Assembly: GCA_034440635.1 (NCBI GenBank)
Contig: JAOTON010001270.1
Span: forward strand, 1-64,000
DNA: 64,000 nucleotides
Source: Lepas anatifera
Taxonomy: Eukaryota; Arthropoda; Thecostraca; Lepadidae
Direction of reading: 5' to 3'
Shown here piece by piece: positions 45,001-56,350 of the stretch. The notes under the pieces are model-generated. The model had not been told where the DNA came from, did no database searches, and worked only from the letters and a program-made list of their open reading frames with translations. The stretch's first letter is position 1; each line of letters begins with the position of its first letter. A program made the position numbers and the translations under genes.

Positions 45001-46335
45001 AGGTTCAAAACGCAGATACCCAAAATATCAGCTTAACGACACCATATCAGCTCAGGAGCCTTTAGGCCAATTCAGGGATCCTTAGATGAGTTCAGGGGAT
45101 TGGAAAATAATTAAATCAAAACAGCTAAGGGGCGCCAGATCAGCTCAGAGTCCGTAGGTTAGCTTAACCCCTCGCCTCACGGGGGGCATCAATGGCCCCC
45201 TAAGGTTTTTTTCGGGATAGCAGAAAAACAACCAGGCGCAGCACCGCAGTTGACAGGCTCTATCTCTCAACCCATCATTTTCCCACCATCCCTGAAATTT
45301 TTTACCCCGGGTCACCCAAGGTCAGGTCACCAGCTGAGGTCAACCAAGGTCACCTCGCTTCAACTTTTGAGCTCTATAAGAGCTAGGTTTCTCAGTCGAT
45401 CGATTTGAAACTTCCTACACTTCATGACCCCACCAGGGTCTACAAGGTGTATATCCGGCATTTTTCGATTTCATGGCCTGAGGTCAGGTCACGAGGTGAT
45501 CTCTCCCATTGAAAAAGCATGGGGAAAAACTGTCTTATGATCTAAAAGCCACTAAAACTATTGCAAATGCACGGCTTGCTCAGAAAAAAAAAGTTCTTGC
45601 ACACCCTTTCACGGATCATAGAGTTCATATTTTCCCTTTGACCTCTCTGAGATCATTCCAAGGTCACCAGGGATTAAAACAGTGGTTTAGGAGTACCTTT
45701 TGACCTCATTAAGCTAGAGCGCTGAATCAAACACCATCGTATATGTCTCGTCACTGGCTTTCATTTGATATATGGTAAGGTCACTTTCTGACCTTTGGTG
45801 ACCTTAGGTCATATGAGGTCACCAGGTGACCTCTGAACCACTGGCGGGAGGTCATGACGTTCCACATAGCGGGAAAAGGTCTGGCATTTTTCTATCCAAT
45901 GTAGTTTATCAGATCTCAATACCTCTAATGGCATAAGAGTTATGCCCAGTTTTCTTAAGCATCGCATATTTGAGTGAAAATAGCCTATCGTGACATAACT
46001 TGACCTCTGGAGGTCTAACCATTGACCTGAGCTCTTAAGCATGTGAGTAAATTCTTACTGAATTCACGCGAGCTTTCTATTACACTCTGCAGATTTGCGC
46101 TAACCCTCATATTTTCGGAGTTAGAGGCGGGGGCCATCGATGCCCCCAGTGGGGCGAAGGTGGCGCCGGACTCCCGGTGGGGCCCAGGTTAAGAGCCCAG
46201 CACAAGCTCAGGGTACCCCGATCAGTCCACCGATCAGCCCAGGGAGTCTCTGACTAGATCAAGGGCACTCCCACAAGCTCAGAGGGCCACCAGACCAGCT
46301 CAAGAGGTTCATCAGACAAGCTTTGGGGTCCGGTA
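45000..46335. repeat. Degenerate 'agctcaggg' minisatellite interrupted by TTAA element 13
   Basis: Repeats such as atcagctcaggagccttta and cacaagctcagagggccacc lie on both sides (45,025-45,160 and 46,197-46,335) of the inserted element. They resemble the H1/H2 minisatellite units. Confidence 0.6.
45164..46192. mobile_element. TTAA element 13 (complete, AGGTCA-rich)
   Basis: 1,029 bp, TTAA at 45,164-45,167 and 46,189-46,192. Termini ttaacccctcgcctcacggg and, at the right, ccggtggggcccaggttaa. Colinear with 39,592-40,619, including catcaatggccccc / gccatcgatgccccc near the ends. Confidence 0.85.
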
Positions 46336-47195
46336 ATTTCATGTATCATATTACAGCTAAACTGTGGTAATACAGGGGCCCACCACAGGTAGGTGGTGGG
46401 GATAGGTGAGCCAGGGACCCCTTGTTCCTTGGCCTATGTTGGGTCATCTTCCAGTCTTGGTGGACATTTACCATGCTTATATGTGCGAATCCCTGGCAGC
46501 TAATTTAGACATGGTATATTTTTAGCCCCGAGTGGCATTTCTGGTCACGCCTATGGTTGAAAATGTGACAGATAAAAAAATACTTTGTAATAGTCATTTA
46601 TAGATGAGTAAATAAAGTTAGTAAATATAGTCGGATAAATAAAAAGTTTGTTTAACTAGACGGGAATTGTATCCAGAATGCATGTCAAATTTCGATGCAA
46701 ATGCAGGGAATTGTGTCTTAAGAAATTATTTGCATCCAGAATGCAAGACAAATTTGATATGTGCGTAGTTCGAAACACTCAATTTGTGCGCAATTAGGGC
46801 CCATGCTTTAAATACGCCCAATCTTTCTTTTTAAGTATTTGTGGTCAATCCAACCGTGCATCATCGAACCAATCCTAAGAAATCCAAAGGCTGATCCTTC
46901 TTTCTGTATCTTTTGTCACCACAAGTGAAAATACCAGAACAATATGAATGCTTAGTGAACGATGAAACTCTAAGTGTTGTAATTAACGAGACGGTATTTG
47001 CCACGATTATCTGAAAACATCGTTCCATCAAACTAGCCATTGAAACCACCGCCGCCAATTACACGCTCGTGCGCGTTGCAGATGACGCTGCAAAGAAAGA
47101 TCGCCGAGTTTGGTAAACATAGTAATTTAACTAGACTTTACTTTGCACTATCATCTAGGGGCACTTTTCTGTGCGTAATATGGAAACTTTATGCT
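46336..47195. other. Unassigned sequence; no gene seen
   Basis: A stretch caggggcccaccacaggtag near 46,372 looks like a hAT-like terminus. A direct repeat of tccagaatgca occurs near 46,672 and 46,735. No coding similarity. Confidence 0.35.
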
Positions 47196-47395
47196 AAGGC
47201 CATTAGGGTCTACAAATTAGGGCCACATTGGAACTTTCATATTGTTGACCAAAGATACAGTCAATTTTTGCTTGCTCCACTTTAAGTCTATGTTGGAAAA
47301 TGAAAAGGACCTTTTTTTAGAAAATATTGGTTAGATCAACTTGAAATTCCTCTTACCATTATTACGATCCTATTATTACGATCCTAATAACAAAG
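47196..47395. mobile_element. TTAA element fragment (element 5/6 subfamily)
   Basis: ccattagggtctacaaatt, ttgttgacc and gtcaattttt match the middle of 28,103-29,124. Both ends are lost. Confidence 0.6.
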
Positions 47396-48450
47396 TAGAA
47401 TTTTTGAGCATCTAAACTCTCAACAGGGGAGGAAAAAACCTTACACCTGTCGCCAACCTAATGTCTAACACTGAAAGCTGTCACTTTTATTTTTTCAATA
47501 TAAACAATTACTAAAGCACACATTATGCAACAAATGGTAACTGCATTAATAAAAAACAATCAGCAGCCAGACAAAAATATTCCTGATTTTGCAATGATGC
47601 TTACCTACTGAACACCACATCATCATGTATTTCTACACTTCCACACAAATGAGGTGGCTTTTAAAGTGTTGTCGCAATGCGTATGAAGTGATTATAAGCT
47701 ATGGAAGGAGATGGTAAGGATGAGGAAAGGTGAGGATCAAGAGGATGGGATTCTACCTGGAGGGGTCGCTGCAGCCACAGGCGCATGCGCTCACAGCCTC
47801 CAGGTAGAGTAAGGATAAGGATAAGGATTAGGTACCGGTAAAAAACACACACACACAATCGCACACTCACTTCGTACATTTAAACTAAAATAATATGAAG
47901 ATGAAAATGTTCGATTCTTCGGCTTCGTTTTCATTTCGTCTTCGATCTGGTAAATTTCGTTGTTTGTGCTCCATCTTGTTGGTGACATCGTTGACCTTGC
48001 TTCACTGATGTTCAATTGTTGCATATTTTTTTTCTTTAGTCTCCGGTGCTGATGTTCTCTTTCACAAAACTTGTTTTTTTATTGTTCTCTAAAATTATCC
48101 ATCCTGAAATATTTCAATATTCCCGCCGCGAAGCTTTTTTCTTGAAGGAGCTCTTAAAACACGTGAAACGCAACAAAAATCAAGGAGAAGATTAGCGACG
48201 AAACAAGGATAGTAGGCCAAAATGATGACATACTTCTTATTTTTATCTTCTTCTAGCTTGCACCAGAGACGGTCGAGGCGAATGAAAATTAGTACATAAT
48301 GTAGCCAAAGAATGTATCCTTCACCTGTATGGTATCATTGCTGATTTTTAATTAGAACAGGAAAATTTTTTATATTTTCAAAGAGCACTGAAAACACGTC
48401 CACTCCCTGACGCTGAAAGAACTGAACTATGCATCTGAACATCTATGCAC
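47396..48450. other. Unassigned sequence with short simple repeats
   Basis: Contains ggataagg repeats (47,815-47,830) and an (AC)n run near 47,847. No gene is supported. Confidence 0.35.
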
Positions 48451-48451
48451 A

Positions 48452-48615
48452 CTGGCGGATCCAGGAATTCATTTGTGGGGAGGGGGCTAGGGTTTCGAGC
48501 CTCACCTGCCAGTACCTCGGGCAGTCCCTCGCTTATTTATTAACTATCGGGGCTTGGCCATTGGGGGGAGGGTAGCTTGAGCCCCCTAGCCCTCTCCCTT
48601 GGATCCACCACTGCA
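48452..48615. mobile_element. hAT-like MITE, CAGTGGCGGATCCAGG family
   Basis: Left end cactggcggatccagg, right end cttggatccaccactg. The interior is GC-rich (ggggagggggctaggg, then gccccctagccctctccc) and partly self-complementary. Confidence 0.7.
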
Positions 48616-48857
48616 TATGCGTAATTTTCCACCTGTGTAAAGGCTGCCGCAAACACTGCAAAACGCCCACTGACGTAGATGCAAATTGGACCTCCCGGAA
48701 ATCGGAGCCGCAATCTTAGATTTTCTAGCTCATGACTCCACTAACTGGGCTGCCACCGGCCTGCGATAGGTCATCGACGGGTGGCAAAGTAGCATCTAGC
48801 TGCAGAGTGACACGTTAGTGTTTGCCAGCTTAACTGCTTGCGAACAATGGTGGGATC

Positions 48858-50150
48858 AAATATGATTCAGCCTATCACTAGATTTGTTAACAGAAAAGGT
48901 CCAGAATCGTCTCAAAGTTGAGAGGGGGCACTGCCCCTAGTCCAAAAGTTGAGGGCAGCCGCCCCCTGCCCCCCGGCTCCCGTGCCTATGGTGTCTGGCT
49001 GTTGGAACTGCTGCTTCCTGATGACATTATTATATCAATAACTAAAAGTTGTTTGGTCGGGCCACAGTCGAAAAATACAAACCTGGTGACCAAAAAAGAG
49101 AACTAAAATAAACAAAAAGGCTGAAAGAGCTTATATTATACATAAGCGTCGCCACCCACAAAAAGTCAAGGGGCAAGCGATTTAGACCTCCTGATGACAA
49201 GAAAACCTCACTTGAAGCATCCAAAACTCGTCGGATTCTGGCTGCTTGATACTTTCAAGCTTTTCCCCAGTTTGGCTGAAAAGGGAGCATTTCACGAACA
49301 GTGGGTGGCAGGCCCACAATGACCTCCTCATACCATTATCATTATCATTCGTATATTTGGCGTTTTAGGACGCACCGACTACTGAGGTCATTTTGTATCC
49401 CTAAAAATAATAAAATATAATAGTAAAAGGACGGAAATCCCGTCAAGATGCGACAGCATCGTCATCTTTAAAGTGAATCTGGCACCTTTATAACGTGATT
49501 TTAACTGAGATAGCCAAGTTGTAAAGCAAGTCGGAAAACCCGGTACTCTATATATCATTTGTCTTGGAACTTGATTTTTTCGTAGAAAAAAGCTAAAACC
49601 TACCCGAAATGTACCTCTCATGTACCTCTCACCAGGTGGCCATTGTTGTGAGCTGCTGGTGTGACGACATATGCTGACGTCATGATGAGCATCAGCCAAT
49701 CGAAGCCCTTGAAGCATTTCGAGTATGGTAGTGGTTGCCAGATCATGAAATCATCCACATGCATATATTTATTTCTTTTCCTAGAGGAATATTTTAAAAA
49801 TCAAAAGATTAGGCTTATTGTACATTTTTCAGAGAAATCATGAGTAGTTTCATTATTTTCGGCTAAAATTAGGCCTAATTACACTAAATTCCAGGATTCG
49901 ACCAAGATGCCACATTCCCTTTACGACCCAAACAGGTACATGAAATAACAGGTGGGTCTAAAATAGTAAATAGGGCTCAACCTTGCACCCACAGGAAGGT
50001 CAAGACATTTTACACAAGAAACCTAAACGGCTACAAAGGTGCGTAGATGGCATTAAAGGGAACGCTCTCCAAATAGTACATTATGCTGGCGATCTCAACA
50101 GACAGATGCTCCCCTAGGAGCGAATCCAGTGTAGGAGACCGCCACAGATA
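48858..50150 (+). repeat. Segmental duplication, copy 1
   Basis: 48,858-49,450 and 49,955-50,150 match 54,210-54,985. The 49,450-49,955 part is absent from the other copy. Confidence 0.8.
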
Positions 50151-50900
50151 CAGTAGCGGTGGAACATTTTTGTCCAAGGGGGAGGAGAGCCTCAATGGGG
50201 TCCATGGCATCAGCGGGAAATGTCATGGGGGATTGTTTAAATGTAGATTTCACAGAAATCATCACTTCTTTATCGTGCTGTCGAAGACGCGAAGTTTTCC
50301 CAATTTCCCCTACTTTGACTTTGAAAAAAGGTACACATTTACCATCCAGAGATAGTGCTTACTCGCACATTGACTGACAATGTTTAATAAAAGATGTTGA
50401 GCAGAATGTAGATTTCTAACTTTGTTTTGCCTACTTCGTTTTATGTCATCTTAGAGGGAGAAAAGACATGGCATAGGTGTGTGCAGCTAAAATTTTCTTT
50501 TAATCTGCATTTCCACAGAAACAAATGGTCACTGCGTTGTTTTGCCCGAGTCGGTGTGGCTCCGCTGCGCTCGGGGTCTTACCCCGCCGCCGCTCGGGCC
50601 CCCTCCCCTCCTTTTTTCGCGCCGTTGTCGGGGAATTTCCGTACTACAATTAACCGAGACCAATTATGCGCCCTGATGGTGACCTTAAATCTTCTCCCCC
50701 ATTGAGCCTCCCCGGCTGACCCTGCTAACTGACATGTGTATGCCTCCAGTGTGTTCATCTTGCGCGTTGTCTTTTTGAATAAACTTGAATGGCTTCAAAA
50801 AGAATTCAGGGACAAACTTTGCTTTGGCGAATAAGGAGCAGTTCAAAATTGCGCTCATCTATGTATATCGAGACACATAATGAGACACTAGCCTATGAAT
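50150..50900. other. Unassigned sequence downstream of the LINE
   Basis: 50,555-50,630 is GC-rich. No gene is supported. Confidence 0.35.
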
Positions 50901-51024
50901 TTTATGTATGTATGTATGTATGTATTTCAAGAATCACCCACAGGCATGGGCACCCACTGACAGGTGAAGTCAAAAGGTTTAAAATAATAAATATCAATGC
51001 AGAAACAGACACAGCCGATCGTCA

Positions 51025-51560
51025 TTATCTCCTGTCGTGTAAGTATAAAACAACGCGCTTCTTGAATTCGGTGACACTTTGATACCACACATCTACATTG
51101 CGGTTTGCATTTAAAAAGGCGTTGCACGCCTTCGGTATTGGGCAAAATAAACTGTAATGGGCGGTATTTGTCCGGGCGAACATGACATGAAATGTAGCTT
51201 TGGTGCGGAGCTGCCGGGTGGGCACAGTCAGTGGGAGCTTAAAAAGCAAGAATGGAGAGTCTACTTTGTGGCGATGGACATCTCTTATAAACATCAAATC
51301 AATTTGCTCTCGTCGGGCCGCTAAAGAGCTCATTCTATAAATATCCATTAACTCCTCAAACTGGAGTGAGGGCCCTACCACTCGACACCGAGCACACAAC
51401 CACATGAAAAATGTATGCTGTACACGTTCAATCCCTTTCATGTGTACGTCTGCTGCTCCACCCCACACCACGCTACAAAATTCCAAAATTGATCCCACAT
51501 TGGCACAGTATGTACTTCTCACAGATTTTTTGCCCCGTTCAATGAACGCTCGTCCTTTTG
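51025..51560 (-). pseudogene. LINE ORF2 C-terminal fragment
   Basis: Continues the RT in another frame after stops and an indel. ANVGSILEFCSVVWGGAADV followed by HMKGIERVQHTFFMWLC matches the segment 'SILEYCSVVWxPxxxxxxxxIExVQxxF' found downstream of RT in many LINEs. Confidence 0.82.
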
Positions 51561-51671
51561 CCGGTCTGCAAATACCTCATAAGTAAGCCCAAGGCCCTAT
51601 TGGCCTTGCAAACAGTGGTGTTAACGTGTTAGCCGAAAGTTAGTTTTTCGTCCAAAAAAAAAACGCCTAGA

Positions 51672-52211
51672 TCACGCATCACTGACACTTTCTAATTCTA
51701 CCCCGCCTATAGTGTATGTGCCAGTGACAGGAGCACGTCTTAGAGATAAAGTTAAAATTTTACATTTTGCCGGGTTTAAAGTCAGACCCCACGTCGCAGA
51801 CAAGCAACAAAGGGAATCCAGCTGTCTCTGTAGGAATTCAACATCTTCGTCGCTATTAATTTTGCGATACATTTTCACGTCATCCGCGAACATTAAGGTG
51901 TATGTCTGAACAACTTTCGGAAAATCATTAACGAGACAGGCGAACAGCAGCGGCGATAACAATCCGCCTTCCGGTGTCCCCGATTGAACAGGCATCCATC
52001 GCGAGCACTTGCCCTTTACAACGGCTCGCTGCTGCCTCCCAGACAGATACGACTCACACCATTTAAATGCTTGGTCCGAAATATGAAATGAATGTTTAAG
52101 TTTGTGGATAATCAGTTTATGGTTCACACTTTGGAAGGCTGAACTATAGTCTGTGTAAGTCACATCCGTCTGAGAGCCAGCCGAGATGTTGCTCCAGGCA
52201 GTGTGGAACAA
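51672..52211 (-). pseudogene. LINE reverse transcriptase fragment
   Basis: About 180 residues with the palm motifs of LINE RTs: TYTDYSSAFQSVNHKLIIHK, GTPEGGLLSPLLFACLVNDF and YTLMFADDVKMYRKI (the FADD catalytic motif). The first codon shown is not a true start; the frame is truncated upstream. It breaks at a run of T/A near 51,655, so it is inactive. Confidence 0.88.
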
Positions 52212-52596
52212 CGTACTCAGGTTAATTGATTAAACCGGTTAAGACTTAGGTCGAATATCTCATAATTCACGCGTTAAAACAGAAATTGCCCCGAAAATTT
52301 TTAGATTATCTGCACACATGGCCTTGCTTATAGCCTAGACATGCACAAGGGCATCTCACTGACCGTGTTTTACCAGGTGCAAGTGCAGCAACTTCATAAA
52401 TAGTGGACGTGTTTCGGTCCTGATTGTTTACACGCGTAAAATGGCTGCAGGAAGGAAGCTTTTTTACACGCTTCAGAGCCGATGCGACACACTGGGGCTT
52501 GGGGCTTTGGGGGCTTTCTCTGGGTTTTCTCTGGGGTGGCTCGGGCTTCTCTGCCAAATCTAGTGTCACCGGAAGGGAGGTCCGCTGAAGACGAAA

Positions 52597-53787
52597 GACG
52601 ACTTCGCCCGGGTGGGGGTCTTTTAGAAGCCCCTCGGGCTTTTCCGAAGCGACCAAAAACGGCGGCGCGCAGGGCTGCCAAACCTAGCATAGCTGTTCCT
52701 TCATCCTTTTTACATCCGTCCTGAAAATTTTAGCTCAAGCTCATATCAGGTCATGTCACCAGGCCAGGGGAAGTGACCTCACCTCAAAAAATGCGTAGTA
52801 CTGCATAACTAAAGGAGGGTTTCTCAATCAAGTGGAAACTGGTACCATATATTGGGCCCACCAGGAGCTACAACACATGTTCCGGGATTTTTTAGATTGG
52901 TGACCTAAGGTCATGTGCAGAGCATGACCTCCCCATTGTAAATACTTGGGGAAAATCACGAAATGAGCTTTTCTCGGTAAGTATGGATGGAATCGACTTC
53001 AAACATCGGTTACGACTTGCTCTTAGCCCATTTCTGAAGTTGACGCCAAACATTTTGACTTGGGACGGTTAAAAGATCATCTCAGGTCAAATAAACATTT
53101 TTTGGCGTTATTCTCTATACATTTTGAATAAACAAAGATACAATTTTTATTTTGTCACCAAAGTGTTTGTATAGTCACTGCAAGTCAAATTATATGCATC
53201 ATGACTATACCAGGTCAAGTTGGGCCAGACCGTTGACCTGGGTCAGATCAAATTCTTAAATTTGACCTGGCATAGCAATATTATATATCATTCGATTTGT
53301 ACTGACGAGAGGATTGCAATGGTGCATCAACTATGGCTGTATCTTGTTTGTTTTGGAAGTTATTAGCGAAAAGGGAAACGCCCTTATGCATGGGTGGCTA
53401 TTGACATTCCCAAGAATATGCCCCATATTCAGTGACCTGTAGCTCCCTGGGCTTTGACCTGACCCGAAAATCATTTGCACCGTAATGAAAGAGCAACTCA
53501 AGAGCTTTCGAATGGTGTTAAAAACATGTTTCTATCTATCATAGTTTCTGAGATATATGAGGTTTTCTTAGTACACCTCATATTAGCGATTTTGACCTAT
53601 TTTGACCTCTGGTGACCTTGATATTGACCTGACGAGAAAAATGACCGAAGTGTTTTCGATATAATTTTTGAAGAGCTTTTGATTGCCGTTTTGCACTTTT
53701 TCTAGCTCTCTTAGTTTTTGAGATCGTGGGGGTCTTTTTAGCCCCCCCCACCAGGGCGAAGGTGGCTCGTACCCGCCACCGGGGTAA
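52597..53787. mobile_element. TTAA element 2 (inverted relative of element 1)
   Basis: Reverse complement of 23,746-24,942 over its length: cttcgcccgggtgggggtc at the left, tttttagcccccccc and gccaccggggtaag at the right. Both terminal TTAA sites are mutated. Same AGGTCA-rich interior (gacctgggtcagatcaaatt, tttgacctggcatag). Confidence 0.75.
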
Positions 53788-54205
53788 GAGTCCTAATGCC
53801 GATTTTTGTCACTAACGAGATAACTTTTTCAGGTTAATTTTCAAGTCCAAACACCATTTGTGGGTAGTCCAGGGCTACGTTCCTCATCCACCACCACCCC
53901 ACAACGACCTCGCGCCTTCGCTGTCAGTGCCCAGAGAAAATGATTTAAAAGATAATAATGCACATGCTATTCCAGCCTATAACTATAGTTAGCGGGGCAA
54001 AAGCGGGAAAATGAAGCAACATCGGTGTTTTTTATTGCTCTTCCTACACCGCTGCCGCGGCTTATGTTCCTTGCTTTTATTCGTCTTCTATAAGACTGGT
54101 TTGTAGAGAATAGTAGAATGTTAGGAGGAATACCATACTAAATTTAGCGTCTGGCATATGCGCAATAACTTTTTCCAAGTTGGGAGGGGGAGCGGAAGTT
54201 GTCAC
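53788..54205. other. Unassigned sequence; no gene seen
   Basis: No supported feature. Confidence 0.35.
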
Positions 54206-54209
54206 CAAT

Positions 54210-54985
54210 GGTCGGGTCAAATATGATTCGGCCTATCACTTAATTTGTTAATGGAAAATGTCCGGAATCGTCTCAAAGTTGGGGGCCACTGCCCCCAGTC
54301 CGAAAGTTGGGGGCAGCCGCCCCTGCCCCCCGGTGCCTGCGCCTATGGTGTCTGGCGGCTGGAACTGTTGTTTCCTGATGACATCATTATATCAACAACT
54401 TAAAGTTGTTTGGCCGGGCCACATACGAAACATATAGATTTGGTGACCAAAATAGAGAACTAAAATAATTCGATAAGGCTGAAATAGCTTATATTATGCA
54501 TGAGCGTCGCCACCAGTAAATAGTCAAGGGGCCAAGTAATTTAGACGGATTCTGACTGCTTGATACTTTCAAGCTTTTCCCCAGTTTGGCTAAAAAGGGA
54601 GCATTTCACGAACAGTGGGTGACAGACCCACATTGATCTCCTCATACCATTATCATTATCATTCAAAGCTTTTGCTTTTTAAGACGCGCCGACTACTGAG
54701 GTCATTTTGTATCCCTAAAAAAATAATGAAGGAAAAGATAATAGGAAAAGGACGGAAACCCCGCGCAGATTCGGCTGCGTAGTCATCTCTAAGACCAAAA
54801 AATAGTAAATAGGGCCCAACTCTCGCACCCACAGGCAGGTCCAGATCTTTTGTAAAATAGATATAAACGGCTACGTAGGAGCGTAGATGACATTAAAGCC
54901 AACAATCTCCAGGTAGCAAATTATGCTGGTGATCTCAACAGACAGATGTCCACCGGGAGCGAATCCAGTGTAGGAGACTGCCGCA
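54210..54985 (+). repeat. Segmental duplication, copy 2
   Basis: Direct-orientation paralogue of 48,858-50,150, about 5.35 kb away. Shared blocks include gggtcaaatatgattc, cagccgcccc, cataccattatcattatcat and gagcgaatccagtgtaggag. Confidence 0.8.
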
Positions 54986-55130
54986 GAAAATGAGTCCTCT
55001 CTATCTCAAAGTCCGAAATTGCACCAGGACATGTTTCGCGACAAGTCTATCACCAGAACGCGGGCACTCTTTCTGAACACGACTAGGTGAAAGATAGGCG
55101 TTCGTAGCATGGGTGCTTCCCAATTGCAAT
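54985..55130 (-). pseudogene. LINE ORF2 C-terminal zinc-knuckle fragment, copy 1
   Basis: On the minus strand, THATNAYLSPSRVQKECPR then a diverged GDRL..KHV segment. Direct duplicate of 56,205-56,350, more decayed. Confidence 0.6.
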
Positions 55131-56200
55131 CTACAGAGCGTGACCCCGTCCTTTCTGCAGCCCGCGTTGCTGCCGCTGGACGGCCAGAATCCTAACCGGG
55201 GCTTTGCCTCCCTGAGTTGTTGCTCCTAGTCACCGGGCCTCCTTATTCCGACGTTTATGATAATATACATCCGGGCCTTTACGTGTGGAACTACTTGCGA
55301 GATTGTGAAGTAATGCTTTATAGCTGTGGCGATTTTGTCACGCCGCTGAGCCGTATGATTCTTGCACACATGTGTGTGGACAGGAAGACGACAGGAACAC
55401 CACGTCGTCTCGACCCTGAAAGTTACCTTTTCCGAACTTCTATAGTACCTCCGACACGTCGACGCTTTTGGTGTTGAGCCTCTACCCGTGGAATGGCCCA
55501 GTGCTTCATATTTTTATAGAAGAACGGAAAAGTAATCACGACATTCGCACATGAGAAGAGGGCTGGAGGGAATGGCGCTGCAAAAAATTGAATTAGGCAC
55601 AGCCCTTCATCAGAATCTGGTAGAACTATTGTTTGTATTGTTTGTATTGTTACAACACTTCCCCATCGGTGGTAGGCCGGTATGAGTGTGTTACCTATCG
55701 CTTACCTACCTGATTCTGATGATGGATTGTGCCCGAAGGTTATCATTCTTTTAAGTTCAAACGAACTTTTTTCCTAAAAATGAATTTTGTTTACCCGTTC
55801 TGCTCTGGCAATACATTGGAAACAGTTTAAGGTTATTTTCCGATATTCTTACACTGCACAGTTATTTACTCCAGACACATGCCTCGTCGACTACGGCGAA
55901 ATTTTAACTCCACATGTCCATTTTAACATGTCCGCTATAGGACGTGGAAGAAGCTACACAATGAGACTCAAGATTATATGTGCAATACATATCATATATG
56001 AGGAAACCCAACCGAGTGGATTTTGGGCCTGACTTTGTGGGCCTGTAAAAAAATATTGCAAACTAAATGTTTCTTCCCAAAAGTCTGGCCCGAGCGCCGC
56101 TGCATTGCTATCACCGCCGATTTGAGGGGGGGCACCTCAATGGTGGTGCCCCCCCCTGGTCCGGCCAAGGGAGCACGGTGCCCCCGTTCCACCGCCTATG
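55131..56200. other. Unassigned sequence with a short inverted repeat
   Basis: gcacagcccttcatcagaatc (55,595-55,615) pairs with gattctgatgatggattgtgc (about 55,712-55,732), bracketing a tttgtattg repeat. No gene is supported; the 86-codon frame at 55,217 matches nothing known. Confidence 0.4.
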
Positions 56201-56204
56201 CGCA

Positions 56205-56350
56205 GATAATGAGTCCTCTCTATCACAAAGTCCCGAAATTCCACCTGGACATGTTTCGCGATAAGTCTGTCACCGCAGCGCGGGCACTCTTTCTGAACAC
56301 GACTAGGCAAGAGATAGGCGTTCGTAGCGTGGGTGTTTCCCAATTGCAAT
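56205..56350 (-). pseudogene. LINE ORF2 C-terminal zinc-knuckle fragment, copy 2
   Basis: LGNTHATNAYLLPSRVQKEC followed by PRCGDRLIAKHVQVEFRDF. The pattern TH..YLL......C..CG..L..KH...EC.D is the C-terminal motif of many LINE ORF2 proteins (after RNase H). Isolated fragment. Confidence 0.7.

Larger units (their letters stand above)
50903..52225 (-). mobile_element. 5'-truncated non-LTR retrotransposon (LINE)
   Basis: Runs on the minus strand from about 52,225 through reverse transcriptase and the post-RT region and ends in a short TATG/CATA microsatellite (50,903-50,926), a usual LINE 3' tail. The 5' part of the element is absent. Confidence 0.8.

Noticed and set aside
52306..52724. Overlapping frames of 80-116 codons on both strands
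   Set aside because: They lie across the left end of TTAA element 2 and reflect its GC-rich terminus.
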